A DNA stretch of 64,000 nt, from contig NZ_JMLK01000018.1 in the NCBI RefSeq assembly GCF_000686725.1, positions 1-64,000 on the forward strand, written 5' to 3'. Origin of the DNA: Clostridium akagii DSM 12554. Its GTDB lineage: Bacteria; Bacillota; Clostridia; Clostridiales; Clostridiaceae. This document shows, piece by piece, positions 1 to 8,480 of this stretch. Within the stretch, counting starts at the first letter, position 1; each line of letters starts with the position of its first letter. The position numbers and the translations under genes are program-made. The notes under the pieces are model-generated. The model searched no databases and was not told the DNA's origin. It saw only the letters and a list, made by a program, of their open reading frames with translations.

Positions 1-282
1 AATGAAATTTCACTAATGGATGTATTAAGCTGTGAAGGCGACTCAGTAATGGAGATTGTTGAGAATAAAATTCAGGTTAAAAAATTATATGAAGAAATAG
101 AGAACTGCCTAAAAGGAAGAGAAAAGCTAATTATTTTAATGAGATATGGTCTGCATGATGGAAATCCCAAAACTCAAAGAGAAATTGCAGCACAGCTTGG
201 AATCTCAAGGTCTTATGTGTCAAGGATAGAAAAACGAGCTCTAAAAAAACTGTTCAACCAATTAAATGTCACAAATAAATAA
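1..282 (+). CDS. sigK: RNA polymerase sporulation sigma factor SigK, C-terminal part (gene starts before the window)
   Basis: The reading frame is open from base 1 (Asn-Glu-Ile-Ser-Leu...) to TAA at 280-282, so only the last 93 codons are visible. SigK is the late mother-cell sigma factor of sporulation. The visible part is sigma region 4: a helix-turn-helix with the sequence TQREIAAQLGISRSYVSRIE followed by KRALKKL, which is close to SigK/SigE-type sigma factors. I prefer SigK over SigE, SigF and SigG from the RYGLHDG and SRSYVSRIEKRAL strings, recalled from the family and not checked by search. A terminator follows directly. A second, internally deleted copy of this 3' end lies at 25992-26096. 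In B. subtilis and C. difficile sigK is the insertion site of the skin element; whether the 5' half is contiguous here cannot be seen. Confidence 0.75.
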   Translation, partial: NEISLMDVLSCEGDSVMEIVENKIQVKKLYEEIENCLKGREKLIILMRYGLHDGNPKTQREIAAQLGISRSYVSRIEKRALKKLFNQLNVTNK

Positions 283-284
283 AA

Positions 285-336
285 AACTAGCATTAACATT
301 TTAAATATAAATTAAGTGTTGGTGCTAGCTTTTTTA
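285..336 (+). terminator. sigK terminator
   Basis: A hairpin with stem CTAGCA...TGCTAG extended by TTAACA/TGTTGG pairing, followed by a run of six T. It begins three bases after the sigK stop. The same hairpin recurs at 26099-26146. Confidence 0.8.
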
Positions 337-425
337 TATGTAAAAAATGCTAGAATTAGAAATAAGTTCAGAAAAATCATCTAAAGTAAACTTAATAAAA
401 ACTATCAAATAATTCTCTTTGATAA

Positions 426-626
426 TTGAATACAATTAATTTAATGCATCTTATTAAGGATTCTGAAAATCCTATTATGATGAAAAATGGAAATGGGAAA
501 ATTATTATTGCACAAACTTCACCACAACTCCCTGCATGGATATGGACTGATAAAAATGTAGAAGAACAAGATTATAAAGAATTAGCAATGATGCGTGGAT
601 CTTTACAGGAACCACATCAATGCTAA
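426..626 (+). pseudogene. Possible N-terminal fragment of a GNAT-type acetyltransferase
   Basis: A 66-codon frame starts at a TTG (ATG only at codon 7) with no clear ribosome binding site. The translation contains NPIM, IIAQTSPQLPAWIWT and NVEEQDY, which resemble the N-terminal extension of some clostridial GNAT family proteins that I remember. No acetyl-CoA-binding motif follows, since the frame stops after QEPHQC. It is probably a decayed fragment. It begins inside the end of the sigK repeat, so it could be a chance frame created there. Confidence 0.3.
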
Positions 627-805
627 TTGTAATGGGATCTTTTTTGTTGAGTGCAAAACTCTTTAATTATCTTGTATCTACAAGTTCTTACTTTTCATTT
701 TTTAATTGGGTAATAAATTTAATAGTTTATATCATTTGGCAAAAGAAAAGAAGTAATGAAGAAAATTTCAAATCATTAATTAAATATAAAAAACACCAAT
801 TATAA
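620..805 (+). CDS. Short hypothetical membrane-like ORF
   Basis: A 61-codon frame overlaps the end of the preceding fragment by a few bases. The translation has a hydrophobic stretch (roughly residues 1-40, rich in Phe, Leu, Ile and Val) and a basic tail ending in KYKKHQL. No ribosome binding site of note precedes it and I recognise no family. In this stretch of decayed genes it may be a remnant and not a working gene. Confidence 0.2.
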   Translation: MLIVMGSFLLSAKLFNYLVSTSSYFSFFNWVINLIVYIIWQKKRSNEENFKSLIKYKKHQL

Positions 806-848
806 CGAAATATGATTACGATAAAACATGCGTAGAAGCCTTAAATAT

Positions 849-937
849 CAACTGCCCCTGTCAAGTAGGCAGTTGAAATAATAAAATTGAGTTACGCGAC
901 TAAAGCCCTAAATTCCATGGGCTAAGGCCGCGTAATC
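849..937. repeat. Two inverted repeats in an intergenic stretch
   Basis: CAACTGCC (849-856) pairs with GGCAGTTG (868-875). Just after it an imperfect pair, TTACGCG..AAAGCCC and GGGCTAAGGCCGCGTAA, spans about 891-937. Such paired hairpins look like the terminal or terminator structures left by insertion sequences, but no transposase frame survives nearby. Otherwise 806-954 holds nothing I can identify. Confidence 0.45.
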
Positions 938-954
938 TTTTTGTAATCGCTTAT

Positions 955-1098
955 TATTGTAAACCTCAAGGGTTAGAATATCTTTTTATTTCAAAAAACA
1001 TAAGAAACAGTATATTAGAATGTAACTATATTCATGAACAAAGGTTTAAAAATATAAGTGATCATTCAGCAATGTTATTAAGACTATCTAAAGACTAA
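955..1098 (+). pseudogene. C-terminal remnant of an exonuclease III / endonuclease-phosphatase family protein
   Basis: A frame ending in TAA at 1096-1098 reads GLEYLFISKNI ... FKNISDHSAMLLRL. The LEYLFIS block and the terminal SDHSA motif are the last two conserved strands of the exonuclease III / endonuclease-exonuclease-phosphatase fold, where the His of SDH is catalytic. No start codon or upstream domain remains, so this is the tail of a destroyed gene. Confidence 0.6.
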
Positions 1099-1135
1099 TA
1101 AAGGAATGTGTGCAACTATCAAAAAAATGATAATG

Positions 1136-1203
1136 TATCATATATGGGTGGAGGTACATAGCCAACTAAGTCGAAAATGCTTGCGATACCATGATATATG
1201 AGA
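1136..1203 (+). promoter_or_regulatory. Structured leader candidate upstream of cyuA
   Basis: TCATATAT (1138-1145) pairs with ATATATGA (1194-1201), and inside this GGTA (1153-1156) pairs with TACC (1187-1190). About 30 bases lie in the apical region. The element sits 57 bases before the L-cysteine desulfidase start and has no T run, so it is not a plain terminator. I do not recognise a known riboswitch class. It could equally be a decayed repeat. Confidence 0.3.
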
Positions 1204-1259
1204 TAATATTAACTTTAACTTGCATGTAAATTATAAGTAAATTATACAAAGGAGGTAAT

Positions 1260-2540
1260 ATGGTGGAAAATAATGATTTAAGGTATAGAAATTTCTTACA
1301 GATTTTAAAAGAGGAGCTAATACCGGCCATGGGATGTACTGAACCAATTGCAATTGCATATGCGGCAGCAAAAGCTAAAAAAGTATTAGGTTATGTGCCT
1401 GAAAAAACTATAGTAGAAGTAAGTGGAAATATTATTAAAAATGTTAAAAGTGTTATAGTTCCTAATACAGGTCATTTAAAAGGAATATTTGCAGCAACAG
1501 CTGCTGGTATTATAGCAGGCAAATCTGAAAAGAAACTAGAAGTTATTTCAGACGTAACTGAAAAAGATAAAGAAAAGATTAAAGAATACTTATCTACTTA
1601 TCCTATAGAAGTTAAACTTGTAGATACCCCATTTATATTTGATATACAGATGAATGTGTTTTATAAAGATTCATCTGTAAAGGTAAGAATTGTAAACTAT
1701 CATACTAATATTATTCTGATTGAAAAGAATGGTAAGGTACTTTATCACAAAGAAGCAACTGAATCAAAAGAAGAAGGACTTAGTGGCAAGGAATTACTTA
1801 ACGTAGAAGATATTGTTGATTTTGCTAATTCTGTGGATATACAAGATATACAAGATATTATTGGTAGACAGATTGAATACAATTCAAAAATTGCAGAAGA
1901 AGGATTGAAAAATAATTATGGTGCTAATATCGGAAGTGTTTTAATTTCAACATATGGTTCTGATATTAAAGTAAGAGCCAAGGCGAAAGCAGCAGCAGGC
2001 TCAGATGCCAGAATGAATGGATGTGAATTGCCTGTTATTATCATTTCCGGTAGTGGTAATCAGGGAATGACAGCTTCACTTCCAGTTATTGAATATGGTA
2101 ATGAATTAAAGGTTTCAAAAGAAAAACTTTATAGAGCTTTGATTATTTCAGATTTAGTTACGATACATCAAAAGACTGGTATAGGAAGACTTTCAGCATA
2201 TTGCGGTGCTGTTTGTGCAGGAGCTGGAAGTGGAGCGGGTATTGCTTACTTATATGGTGGTGGTTATAGAGAGATTTCTCATACAATTGTTAATGCATTG
2301 TCAATTGTATCTGGAATGATTTGTGATGGTGCTAAAGCATCATGTGCGGCTAAAATTGCTACAGCTGTAGATGCTGGAATTCTAGGATATCATATGTTTA
2401 AGGAAGGACAGCAGTTTAGGGGTGGCGATGGTATTGTGAAAAAAGGTGTTGAAGCTACTATATCAAATGTAGGTAAACTGGCAAAAGAAGGAATGAAAGA
2501 AACTGACAAGGAAATTATCTCAATCATGATGGAGAATTAA
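1260..2540 (+). CDS. cyuA: L-cysteine desulfidase / L-serine dehydratase-like Fe-S enzyme (CyuA, UPF0597 family)
   Basis: The 426-residue protein matches the CyuA/YhaM family, which breaks L-cysteine to pyruvate, ammonia and sulfide in the cytoplasm using a 4Fe-4S cluster instead of PLP. Visible family marks are PAMGCTEPIAIAY near the N-terminus (Cys26) and two C-terminal cysteine blocks, CGAVCAGAGSG and CDGAKASCAAK, which hold the likely cluster ligands. The middle carries the GSDARMNGCELP block. Length is normal. The ATG at 1260 is preceded by AAAGGAGGT, so the start is secure. The gene stands alone between gene remnants and has its own terminator. A possible structured leader lies just upstream. 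The substrate could be serine or another beta-substituted amino acid; cysteine is the usual assignment. Confidence 0.85.
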   Translation: MVENNDLRYRNFLQILKEELIPAMGCTEPIAIAYAAAKAKKVLGYVPEKTIVEVSGNIIKNVKSVIVPNTGHLKGIFAATAAGIIAGKSEKKLEVISDVTEKDKEKIKEYLSTYPIEVKLVDTPFIFDIQMNVFYKDSSVKVRIVNYHTNIILIEKNGKVLYHKEATESKEEGLSGKELLNVEDIVDFANSVDIQDIQDIIGRQIEYNSKIAEEGLKNNYGANIGSVLISTYGSDIKVRAKAKAAAGSDARMNGCELPVIIISGSGNQGMTASLPVIEYGNELKVSKEKLYRALIISDLVTIHQKTGIGRLSAYCGAVCAGAGSGAGIAYLYGGGYREISHTIVNALSIVSGMICDGAKASCAAKIATAVDAGILGYHMFKEGQQFRGGDGIVKKGVEATISNVGKLAKEGMKETDKEIISIMMEN

Positions 2541-2593
2541 AAGTGTTCTGTATGTTAACTGATTTTGAAAATGTATCAAAAAGTTTTAATTAT

Positions 2594-2622
2594 TAGCACC
2601 AGCAATAGCTGGTGCTTTGTTA
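2594..2622 (+). terminator. cyuA terminator
   Basis: Perfect 8-bp stem GCACCAGC / GCTGGTGC with an AATA loop, followed by TTTGTTA. It lies 56 bases after the cyuA stop codon. Confidence 0.8.
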
Positions 2623-2639
2623 GCTTATAACATTATTTT

Positions 2640-3095
2640 CTGGTATATTCAACCCTTATTATCCTATAGCATCGGATAGTATACAACAAAAGATAAAAAG
2701 TGATGTGATATCAATGTTGGAGAATGGTGAGTTTAATAAATTTACAATAATAAAATTTTGTCAGTAAAGTACTATCCCAATCTGCTAGAAAATATACTTA
2801 CTTATTATATAACGCTACTCTTAAATGGAAAAATGATTTATAAGGATAGATTTAAGATATATATTGAAAATTTTCCAGAAATAGATTTATTATATGATAT
2901 GAACAATTTTGACTATAACAAATTTGAACTTTCGTGGTTTACACGTGCAAATAAAGCATTAAAAGAAAATATAGTATAAAATATAACAGCCTTTAGAGAA
3001 ATTAAAAAGGTTTATAGGAAAGCGTTAGAAAGTAATAATCATGATAAAAAAAATCTTAATGAATATTTACAATACTTTGATAAAGTATAAAAAAT
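2640..3095 (+). pseudogene. Decayed hypothetical gene(s)
   Basis: Three short frames follow one another on the + strand in different phases: one ending ...SMLENGEFNKFTIIKFCQ near 2765, a 73-codon frame at 2758-2979 starting with TTG, and a piece reading KKVYRKALESNNHDKKNLNEYL near 3010-3075. None has a ribosome binding site and I recognise no family. Charged, helix-like composition and phase changes suggest one or two small genes broken by frameshifts. From 3096 to 3310 I see only AT-rich sequence and an orphan AAAGGAGG at about 3256. Confidence 0.3.
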
Positions 3096-3328
3096 ATTTT
3101 AATTATTATGTAAGGGATAGCGAAGGTTGGATCATGTAAATTTATTTCTTGTATTAGAGGCAACTTTGGCTTAAATTTTCAGTCATACAACTTTCCATTA
3201 GGCTAATAATGCATTGCTATTATACTATCGATAATTATATAAGTTACCATCATAAAGGAGGCTGAGTAACAGTAAATTAAGGGCATGGCAATATTTGATG
3301 TTAATATTAATATATGAGGAGGTATTTT

Positions 3329-4849
3329 ATGTACAAGAAAGAGGAAAACGAAATAGGAACAATTACAAAGACGATTGAAACAGAGGTGGTAGTCTGTGGA
3401 GGTGGTACCGCTGGTATTATTACAGCGCTAACAGCCGCAGAAAATAATGCTAAAGTTATTTTGCTTGAAAAGGGAAATAATTGTTATCCACCACGTACTT
3501 TTATTGGAGCAATAGGTTCAAAAGTACAGAAGGAACATGGAGTAGAAATAGACAGAAATAAAATTGTAAATGAATTATGTCGTCATGCCTGTTATAGGAT
3601 AGATCAAAGATTAATTAATCTTTGGGCAGATGAAAGTGGGGAGATGATGGATTGGTTGTGCAACATAATGACAGATAATGGTATGAAAGTCACACTTGAA
3701 ACCGATATAAATAATAATATGAATATAAGAGAGTGGTCAACATGCCATAGTTTTTATAATGATAATTCAGAAGATAAAAGAAAGCCTGTAAAAATACTTG
3801 AAGAAAGAATGAAAGCACATGGAGTTAAGATAATGACAAGAACCCCAGTGATTCAGTTGGCAACTGATGATGATAAAGTATCAGGCGTTATTGCTAAAAA
3901 TTCGGATGGAGAATATATTCAAATAAATGCAAGTAAGGGAGTTGTTCTCGCCACGGGTGGTTATTCTAATAATATGGAAATGTTAAAGGAATTAAATCCA
4001 ATTGCTGCATCTAATATAACTTCACTCCCATTAACACAAGGTGTAACAGGTGATGGAATTAAAGCTGCTAAAGAAATAGGAGCTGAAATGGATCCTATTT
4101 CCACAGCAATGATTTTTGATCGTGAAGCAGTAAAACCAGGTAAAGTAGCAGGAGAACCATTTGAAGGTAAAATGTTTTGGTTAGGTAGTCAGCCATTCCT
4201 CAAGGTAAATAAATTAGGTGAGCGTTATACAAATGAATCAGTTCCATATGATTTTTGTATACATGCTGCTAGTATGCAGCCAGGTAAAGTGTGGTGCTCT
4301 ATATTCGATTCAAATTGGAGGAAAGACGTACTTAAATTTCATACAATTGGTTGTTCACGAGTTGTACTTCCAGAAGATAATGAAAAATATCCATGTAACT
4401 TTAATATGGAAATTATAGAAGGAATGAATGAACAATTGTTAAAAGCTGGTTATATGCAACAGGCCAACACAATTGAAGAACTTGCTGAAAAATTAATGCT
4501 TCCTCCTCAAACATTAAAGACAAACATATATCGTTATAATGAATTATGTGAAAAGGGTGAAGATAAAGATTTCGGAAAGACATCTTTTCGTATGAGACCT
4601 ATTGTTAAGGCACCATTTTATGGTATAACTGTAGGTGGTAATTTATTATGTACATTAGACGGCTTGAGAATTAATATAAATATGCAGGTATTAGATAAAA
4701 ATATGGAGCCAATTAAAGGACTATTTGCAGTTGGAAACGATAGTGGCGGCTTCTTTGCATATTCGTATCCAGAACTAGCTCCAGGAGTTGCAGCAGGCAG
4801 ATCTATGACATTTGGTCGCCACGTAGGTAAATATTTAGCGGATTTATAA
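3329..4849 (+). CDS. FAD-binding fumarate-reductase-like flavoprotein
   Basis: This 506-residue protein belongs to the FAD_binding_2 family (fumarate reductase/succinate dehydrogenase flavoprotein, urocanate reductase, ketosteroid dehydrogenase). The N-terminus carries the FAD dinucleotide fold, VVVCGGGTAGIITALTAAE followed by the acidic strand end LLEKG. A second nucleotide-contact block is GVVLATGGYSNN, and the C-terminal FAD block is GLFAVGNDSGGFFAYSYPELAPGVAAGRS. No signal peptide, haem-binding or FMN-binding domain is present, so it would act in the cytoplasm on an unsaturated or keto acid. I start it at 3329 because the ATG at 3314 lies within the AGGAGGT binding site. It stands alone, with a terminator behind it. 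The substrate cannot be told from sequence. Confidence 0.8.
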   Translation: MYKKEENEIGTITKTIETEVVVCGGGTAGIITALTAAENNAKVILLEKGNNCYPPRTFIGAIGSKVQKEHGVEIDRNKIVNELCRHACYRIDQRLINLWADESGEMMDWLCNIMTDNGMKVTLETDINNNMNIREWSTCHSFYNDNSEDKRKPVKILEERMKAHGVKIMTRTPVIQLATDDDKVSGVIAKNSDGEYIQINASKGVVLATGGYSNNMEMLKELNPIAASNITSLPLTQGVTGDGIKAAKEIGAEMDPISTAMIFDREAVKPGKVAGEPFEGKMFWLGSQPFLKVNKLGERYTNESVPYDFCIHAASMQPGKVWCSIFDSNWRKDVLKFHTIGCSRVVLPEDNEKYPCNFNMEIIEGMNEQLLKAGYMQQANTIEELAEKLMLPPQTLKTNIYRYNELCEKGEDKDFGKTSFRMRPIVKAPFYGITVGGNLLCTLDGLRININMQVLDKNMEPIKGLFAVGNDSGGFFAYSYPELAPGVAAGRSMTFGRHVGKYLADL

Positions 4850-4895
4850 CTCATATTGCGCACAATAGATTTCAAAAATTTATATCTCAACGTTT

Positions 4896-4929
4896 AATCC
4901 CATATCATGTGTTAAATGATACGGGATTA
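4896..4929 (+). terminator. Terminator of the flavoprotein gene
   Basis: AATCCCATATCAT pairs with ATGATACGGGATT across a seven-base loop, 47 bases after the stop. The T run is weak, so termination may be partial. Confidence 0.6.
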
Positions 4930-5133
4930 AATTCAAATAATATTAGTAGGTAAACAATATCAATATGGAACTGGCAATCATTTTGTAGCTATATTAGGTA
5001 GTATATGTGTTATATTATTGGTTTGTATTCAACTTTTTAAGATAAATAAATTTAGAAGTGTTATATTGATTTTTTAAGAATATATTCGAGTATTGATAAT
5101 GGGCGCGGAAGTTCTTATAGTTTAGCAAGTACA

Positions 5134-5171
5134 GTAAAGTCTATTATATTGGCATTTATAATAGACTTTAC
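5134..5171. repeat. Perfect 15-bp inverted repeat
   Basis: GTAAAGTCTATTATA (5134-5148) and TATAATAGACTTTAC (5157-5171) are exact reverse complements around an eight-base loop. No gene flanks it closely. It lies seven bases before a 26-bp sequence repeated at 26369 and about 180 bases before an IS630 remnant, so a terminal structure of a lost insertion sequence is likely. The rest of 4930-5340 shows only a broken hydrophobic frame (about 4965-5080). Confidence 0.6.
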
Positions 5172-5177
5172 GTACAA

Positions 5178-5203
5178 AACATTTAATAAGAGAACTTTAA
5201 ATA
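5178..5203 (+). repeat. 26-bp direct repeat, copy 1
   Basis: The 26 bases from AACATTTAATAAGAG to ACTTTAAATA occur identically at 26369-26394. The flanks also show partial similarity (ATAAgTTGT versus ATAAcTTGT just downstream). The meaning is unknown; with the sigK repeats it is a second sequence shared between the two ends of the 437-25991 segment. Confidence 0.7.
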
Positions 5204-5349
5204 TATAAGTTGTATATAAAACAATACATGCCGTAAAACACCATCAATATAATTTTATATAAATCCAAACTAATAAAAAAACTTTTAGAGTGAGGATTTT
5301 ACATGGATACTTTATCTTTTAATGATATAAATAAACAAAAAGCGTAAGT

Positions 5350-5631
5350 ATGTATAAAAGATACTCTGTTATACTAAGAACCCTTGAAGGGGTTAACAAT
5401 AAAGAAATAGGCAAAATGGATAGCTTAGAAGCCCGTCCCGTAGGCAATTATATTAGAAATTGCAAATTAAATTGATAGACAGGGTTCAGAATGAAACATA
5501 TTCCAGGTGCCAATAAAAAGTATCACGAAGGGAAGATAATTATGATTCTAGATAATGCTAGAATTCATCACGCAAAATTAGTACAACCATTTTTTAATAC
5601 ACACAAGAATAGCCATGAAGATCATGAATAA
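5350..5631 (+). pseudogene. IS630-family transposase remnant
   Basis: Two fragments of one transposase survive. Bases 5350-5475 encode the N-terminal helix-turn-helix part (SVILRTLEGVNNKEIGKM, then VGNYIRNCK). Bases 5491-5631 encode the catalytic DDE-type stretch with ILDNARIHHAKLVQPFF, typical of IS630 transposases, where the Asp of LDN is catalytic. The middle of the protein is missing, so the element is dead. A 20-bp hairpin overlaps its 3' end. Confidence 0.7.
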
Positions 5632-5655
5632 TGATTTTCATGGCTATTCTTAGCA
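5605..5655 (+). terminator. Long hairpin at the end of the IS630 remnant
   Basis: AAGAATAGCCATGAA pairs with TTCATGGCTATTCTT, and the stem continues with ATCAT/ATGAT, giving about 20 bp with one mismatch. It overlaps the stop codon of the transposase remnant and is probably its terminator or transposon end. From 5656 to 6074 I see only a weak 60-codon frame (5845-6027) without a ribosome binding site. Confidence 0.6.
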
Positions 5656-6074
5656 TAAAGACAGATGGTCATCAACTAATATTTATAATTGATGGGAATA
5701 CTCCGATAAATGTATAATGAAAATCCCGAGGTAGTTGCAGAAACTAAAGGGATTAATAAGTGTCAATCAACAGAGCCTTTAAATCAAGCCAATAATGAAG
5801 TTAGCAAAGTAGCAGGATGCTATCAATACAGCTGTGTGTAGACATTGATGGATTTTGGAAGGAATATGATAAAACCAAATAAGAAAAATTTTATACCACA
5901 GTTAGTGTATGCAATCAGCAAGGCTAACAATGAAGATATTATTAAATTAGATAAGACAGAAATTATTATATTCAGGACTATACCAAACATGGATAAAAAG
6001 TTAAAATTAGTCAAAAATAAATGTTAAAATGAAAACATAAATATAAATAATTGGTAAAATAAATAAAATATGTA

Positions 6075-6103
6075 TTGAAAAAGTGCAAATTGAGTTTTAT
6101 AAT
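6075..6103 (+). promoter_or_regulatory. Sigma-A-type promoter of the biosynthetic cluster
   Basis: TTGAAA (6075-6080) and TATAAT (6098-6103) are separated by exactly 17 bases. They lie 42 bases before the first start codon of the cluster. No other promoter this good was noticed within the 19-gene run. Confidence 0.75.
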
Positions 6104-6144
6104 ATAAGTATAAAAATACAAATAATAACAAGAGGTGTAAAAAA

Positions 6145-7152
6145 ATGAAAAAAGAAAATTATTATTTATCAGATGAATTACCAGAAATTAAAGCACATTC
6201 CAATACGGAGTTTTGTCCATTAATTTATGAATTAATACCAGCACATGGATGTGAATTTCAATGTACATATTGTAATGTATATAGCTTGAAGAAAGAGAAG
6301 ACATTTTTGCCTGTAAAAGTATTTAAGAACTATCCTGGATTAGTAAGAAAAACAATAAAGGAACATCGTGAAAAAGGAGAAAAGCCAGTATATTACTTTT
6401 CACCTAAAACAGATATATTTCAAAGACCATTAATAGAAACTAGAGTAACACATGAAATCTTAAAGGTACTTATAGAAGAAGAGGCACCATTTATTTTAGT
6501 AACAAAAGGGAAATTACCAGATAATGAAATATTGGAACTGTTGAAGAAGAGTAAAGGTAGAGTACTTATTTCTTATGGTATGAAATGTCAAGAATATGCT
6601 GATGCATTAGAGCCTAATGCTGCAACCTTAGACGAAAGGTATGAATTAGCTAAAATATGTGCAGAAAATAATATTCCAGCAATGGGAATAATTGAACCGA
6701 TTTTGCCATTAAAAGATTTAAGTTACGTAAAAGGTATTCTTAAGAAATTTGTTGATTTAGGAATAGATCATTTTGCAATTGATTTTGCTAGAATTAGTAA
6801 AGTTTGCCTTGAAGATTTAATAGCAAAAGTACCAGAATTAAGTGAACTAAGAGATATTTATTATCGTGATGATGCAGTAGCACAAGATTTTGAGACAGGC
6901 CCATATAAGAGAGAAGTAGTTCGTAGATATGCTCCATCAAATGAATATTTAAAGAAAAACTTTAATTTGATTAAGGACTATGCTGAAAGTATGGGCGCAA
7001 CAGTAAGTATATGTAACTATTTTAAAGTAAAAGGAATAAATTCATCAGCATATAAGAGAGGCTTTTTATGCTTTGGAATTTACGATGAAGAAAGGGCTAA
7101 AGAGTATTTAATTCTAGATAGTGACTGTTGTTCAACTTGTGAAAGTAAGTAG
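6145..7152 (+). CDS. Radical SAM protein (spore photoproduct lyase-like)
   Basis: The 335-residue protein has the radical-SAM cysteine motif CEFQCTYC (Cys36, Cys40, Cys43), which binds the 4Fe-4S cluster that cleaves S-adenosylmethionine. The following strand blocks (VYYFSPKTDIFQ, FILVTKGKLP, GIIEPILPL) resemble the spore photoproduct lyase / SplB branch of the superfamily. Four further cysteines near the C-terminus (FLCFG and DCCSTC) may hold a second cluster. It is the first gene of the cluster, with an AGAGGTG site before ATG 6145 and 20 bases to the next gene. As a cluster member it more likely makes or alters a metabolite than repairs DNA, but the reaction cannot be inferred. Confidence 0.75.
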   Translation: MKKENYYLSDELPEIKAHSNTEFCPLIYELIPAHGCEFQCTYCNVYSLKKEKTFLPVKVFKNYPGLVRKTIKEHREKGEKPVYYFSPKTDIFQRPLIETRVTHEILKVLIEEEAPFILVTKGKLPDNEILELLKKSKGRVLISYGMKCQEYADALEPNAATLDERYELAKICAENNIPAMGIIEPILPLKDLSYVKGILKKFVDLGIDHFAIDFARISKVCLEDLIAKVPELSELRDIYYRDDAVAQDFETGPYKREVVRRYAPSNEYLKKNFNLIKDYAESMGATVSICNYFKVKGINSSAYKRGFLCFGIYDEERAKEYLILDSDCCSTCESK

Positions 7153-7172
7153 TTACAAAGGGAGGTAATAAA

Positions 7173-8450
7173 ATGGAAGAAGATATAAAGAACTTATCTG
7201 ATATCATTAGTGGATATAAGAAATATAGAAAAGACAGAATATCTTTAATTTCATCTGAAAATGTAACATCTAATTTGATGAGATTATCCTTAAGCTTAGG
7301 ATTAAGTGATCAATATTGTTCAAGGTTACCTTCAGATGCTGATAAAGTTGATAATTTGACATTTAGTAATATCTCTCCATTAGATGAAATAAACTACAAA
7401 ACTAGAGAATTAGTTATGGATTTATTTAATGCAGAAGAATGTGATGTTAGACCACTTTCAGGATTAAGTGGAATGACAGTTTTATTAGCTTCATTATTAA
7501 ATTGTGGTGATACTTTGTTTAAAGTAGAAGATAATCATGGAGGTCATTTATCTACTGCACCTTTATGTAAAAGTATGAATATAAATTACTATAATATGAA
7601 TTTAGCAGATAATTATAGATTGAATTTAGATACAATTTATAAATTAAATAAAGAACATAAACCTAAAGTTGTGTTTTTAGATTCAAGTTATGTTTTATTC
7701 CCTTATCCTGTTAAGGAAATTAGAGAAATTGTAGGAGAAGACACAACAATAATATATGATGCTTCTCATATTACAGCACTTATTGGAGCATCATTATTCC
7801 AAGATCCTTTTAAAGAAGGAGCTAACATTATACATTCAACTACGCATAAAGCATTGTGGGGGCCACAAAAGGCAATGATATTATTTAAGAAAAAGGATGA
7901 ATCTGTAGATAAAGTACGAAATATAATAAAAGATTTTGTGTCAAATACTCATTTACATCATATTCTAGCGCTTTATATAGCACTATTAGAGTACAAGTAT
8001 TTTGGAAAAGAGTATGCTATTAATCTTCAAAATAATACAAGGAGTTTTGCAGAAAGTTTGAGTAACTATGGTTTAGACATATCAGCAAAAGAGTATGGAT
8101 TTACACAATCAAATCAACTATGGATTAATTTTGGTACTAAAGGGGAAGCAATAAGACAATTTAAAAAACTAGAAAAGATAAATGTATCTGCTAATATGAT
8201 ATTCCTACCTAAAAATGAATGGGGATTAAGACTTGCAGGAAATGAATTAACAAGATATGGAACAGGAAAAGATGAATTTGATAAGTTGGCAAGAATATTA
8301 AGCAATTTATTCTTAGAAAGAAAAAGCATAGAGAAATTACATGATGAAAGCGTTGATTTTAAGAGAAGTTTAGGAGATATTAAATATAATTTCGATAAAA
8401 CTCCAGAAGGTAAAAAGTTAATTGAATATATAAAAAATACTATAAATTAA
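7173..8450 (+). CDS. PLP-dependent serine hydroxymethyltransferase-like enzyme
   Basis: This 425-residue fold-type I PLP enzyme resembles serine hydroxymethyltransferase. SSEN near residue 28, the cofactor aspartate block DASH (Asp196, His199) and the lysine block HSTTHKALWGP (Lys226) correspond to SHMT's SEN, DxAH and TTTTHKxLRGP. The protein is divergent: the glycine-rich loop after the lysine is altered (PQKAM instead of PRGG). This suggests a relative acting on a different amino acid or aldehyde, such as an aldolase or transaldolase, and not the housekeeping folate enzyme. GGGAGG precedes ATG 7173. It lies between a radical SAM enzyme and a GNAT in the cluster operon. Confidence 0.75.
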   Translation: MEEDIKNLSDIISGYKKYRKDRISLISSENVTSNLMRLSLSLGLSDQYCSRLPSDADKVDNLTFSNISPLDEINYKTRELVMDLFNAEECDVRPLSGLSGMTVLLASLLNCGDTLFKVEDNHGGHLSTAPLCKSMNINYYNMNLADNYRLNLDTIYKLNKEHKPKVVFLDSSYVLFPYPVKEIREIVGEDTTIIYDASHITALIGASLFQDPFKEGANIIHSTTHKALWGPQKAMILFKKKDESVDKVRNIIKDFVSNTHLHHILALYIALLEYKYFGKEYAINLQNNTRSFAESLSNYGLDISAKEYGFTQSNQLWINFGTKGEAIRQFKKLEKINVSANMIFLPKNEWGLRLAGNELTRYGTGKDEFDKLARILSNLFLERKSIEKLHDESVDFKRSLGDIKYNFDKTPEGKKLIEYIKNTIN

Positions 8451-8480
8451 TTTCATATATCTAAGTAAGTTGGTGATTAA

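Larger units (their letters stand above)
1..436 (+). repeat. Direct repeat, left copy: sigK 3' end plus downstream region
   Basis: Bases 1-436 match 25992-26250 closely over their whole length: coding end, terminator hairpin and about 100 bases downstream to the shared TTGAATACAAT. The only large difference is that bases 91-267 (177 bases, 59 codons in frame) are missing from the right copy. After subtracting this, both copies are 259 bases long. The match may extend left of the window edge, because the right copy also carries GAGGGT, fitting a Glu-Gly codon pair, before AATGAA. Confidence 0.9.

Noticed and set aside
1-5. AATGA at both sigK repeat starts as a skin-type recombination core
   Set aside because: The left copy is cut by the window edge, so its beginning is arbitrary, and the right copy shows sigK-like sequence before AATGA. 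No recombinase gene is visible.
6145-7152. First cluster gene as a spore photoproduct lyase for DNA repair
   Set aside because: It is the first gene of a biosynthetic operon and extra C-terminal cysteines differ from SplB; only the fold similarity is claimed.
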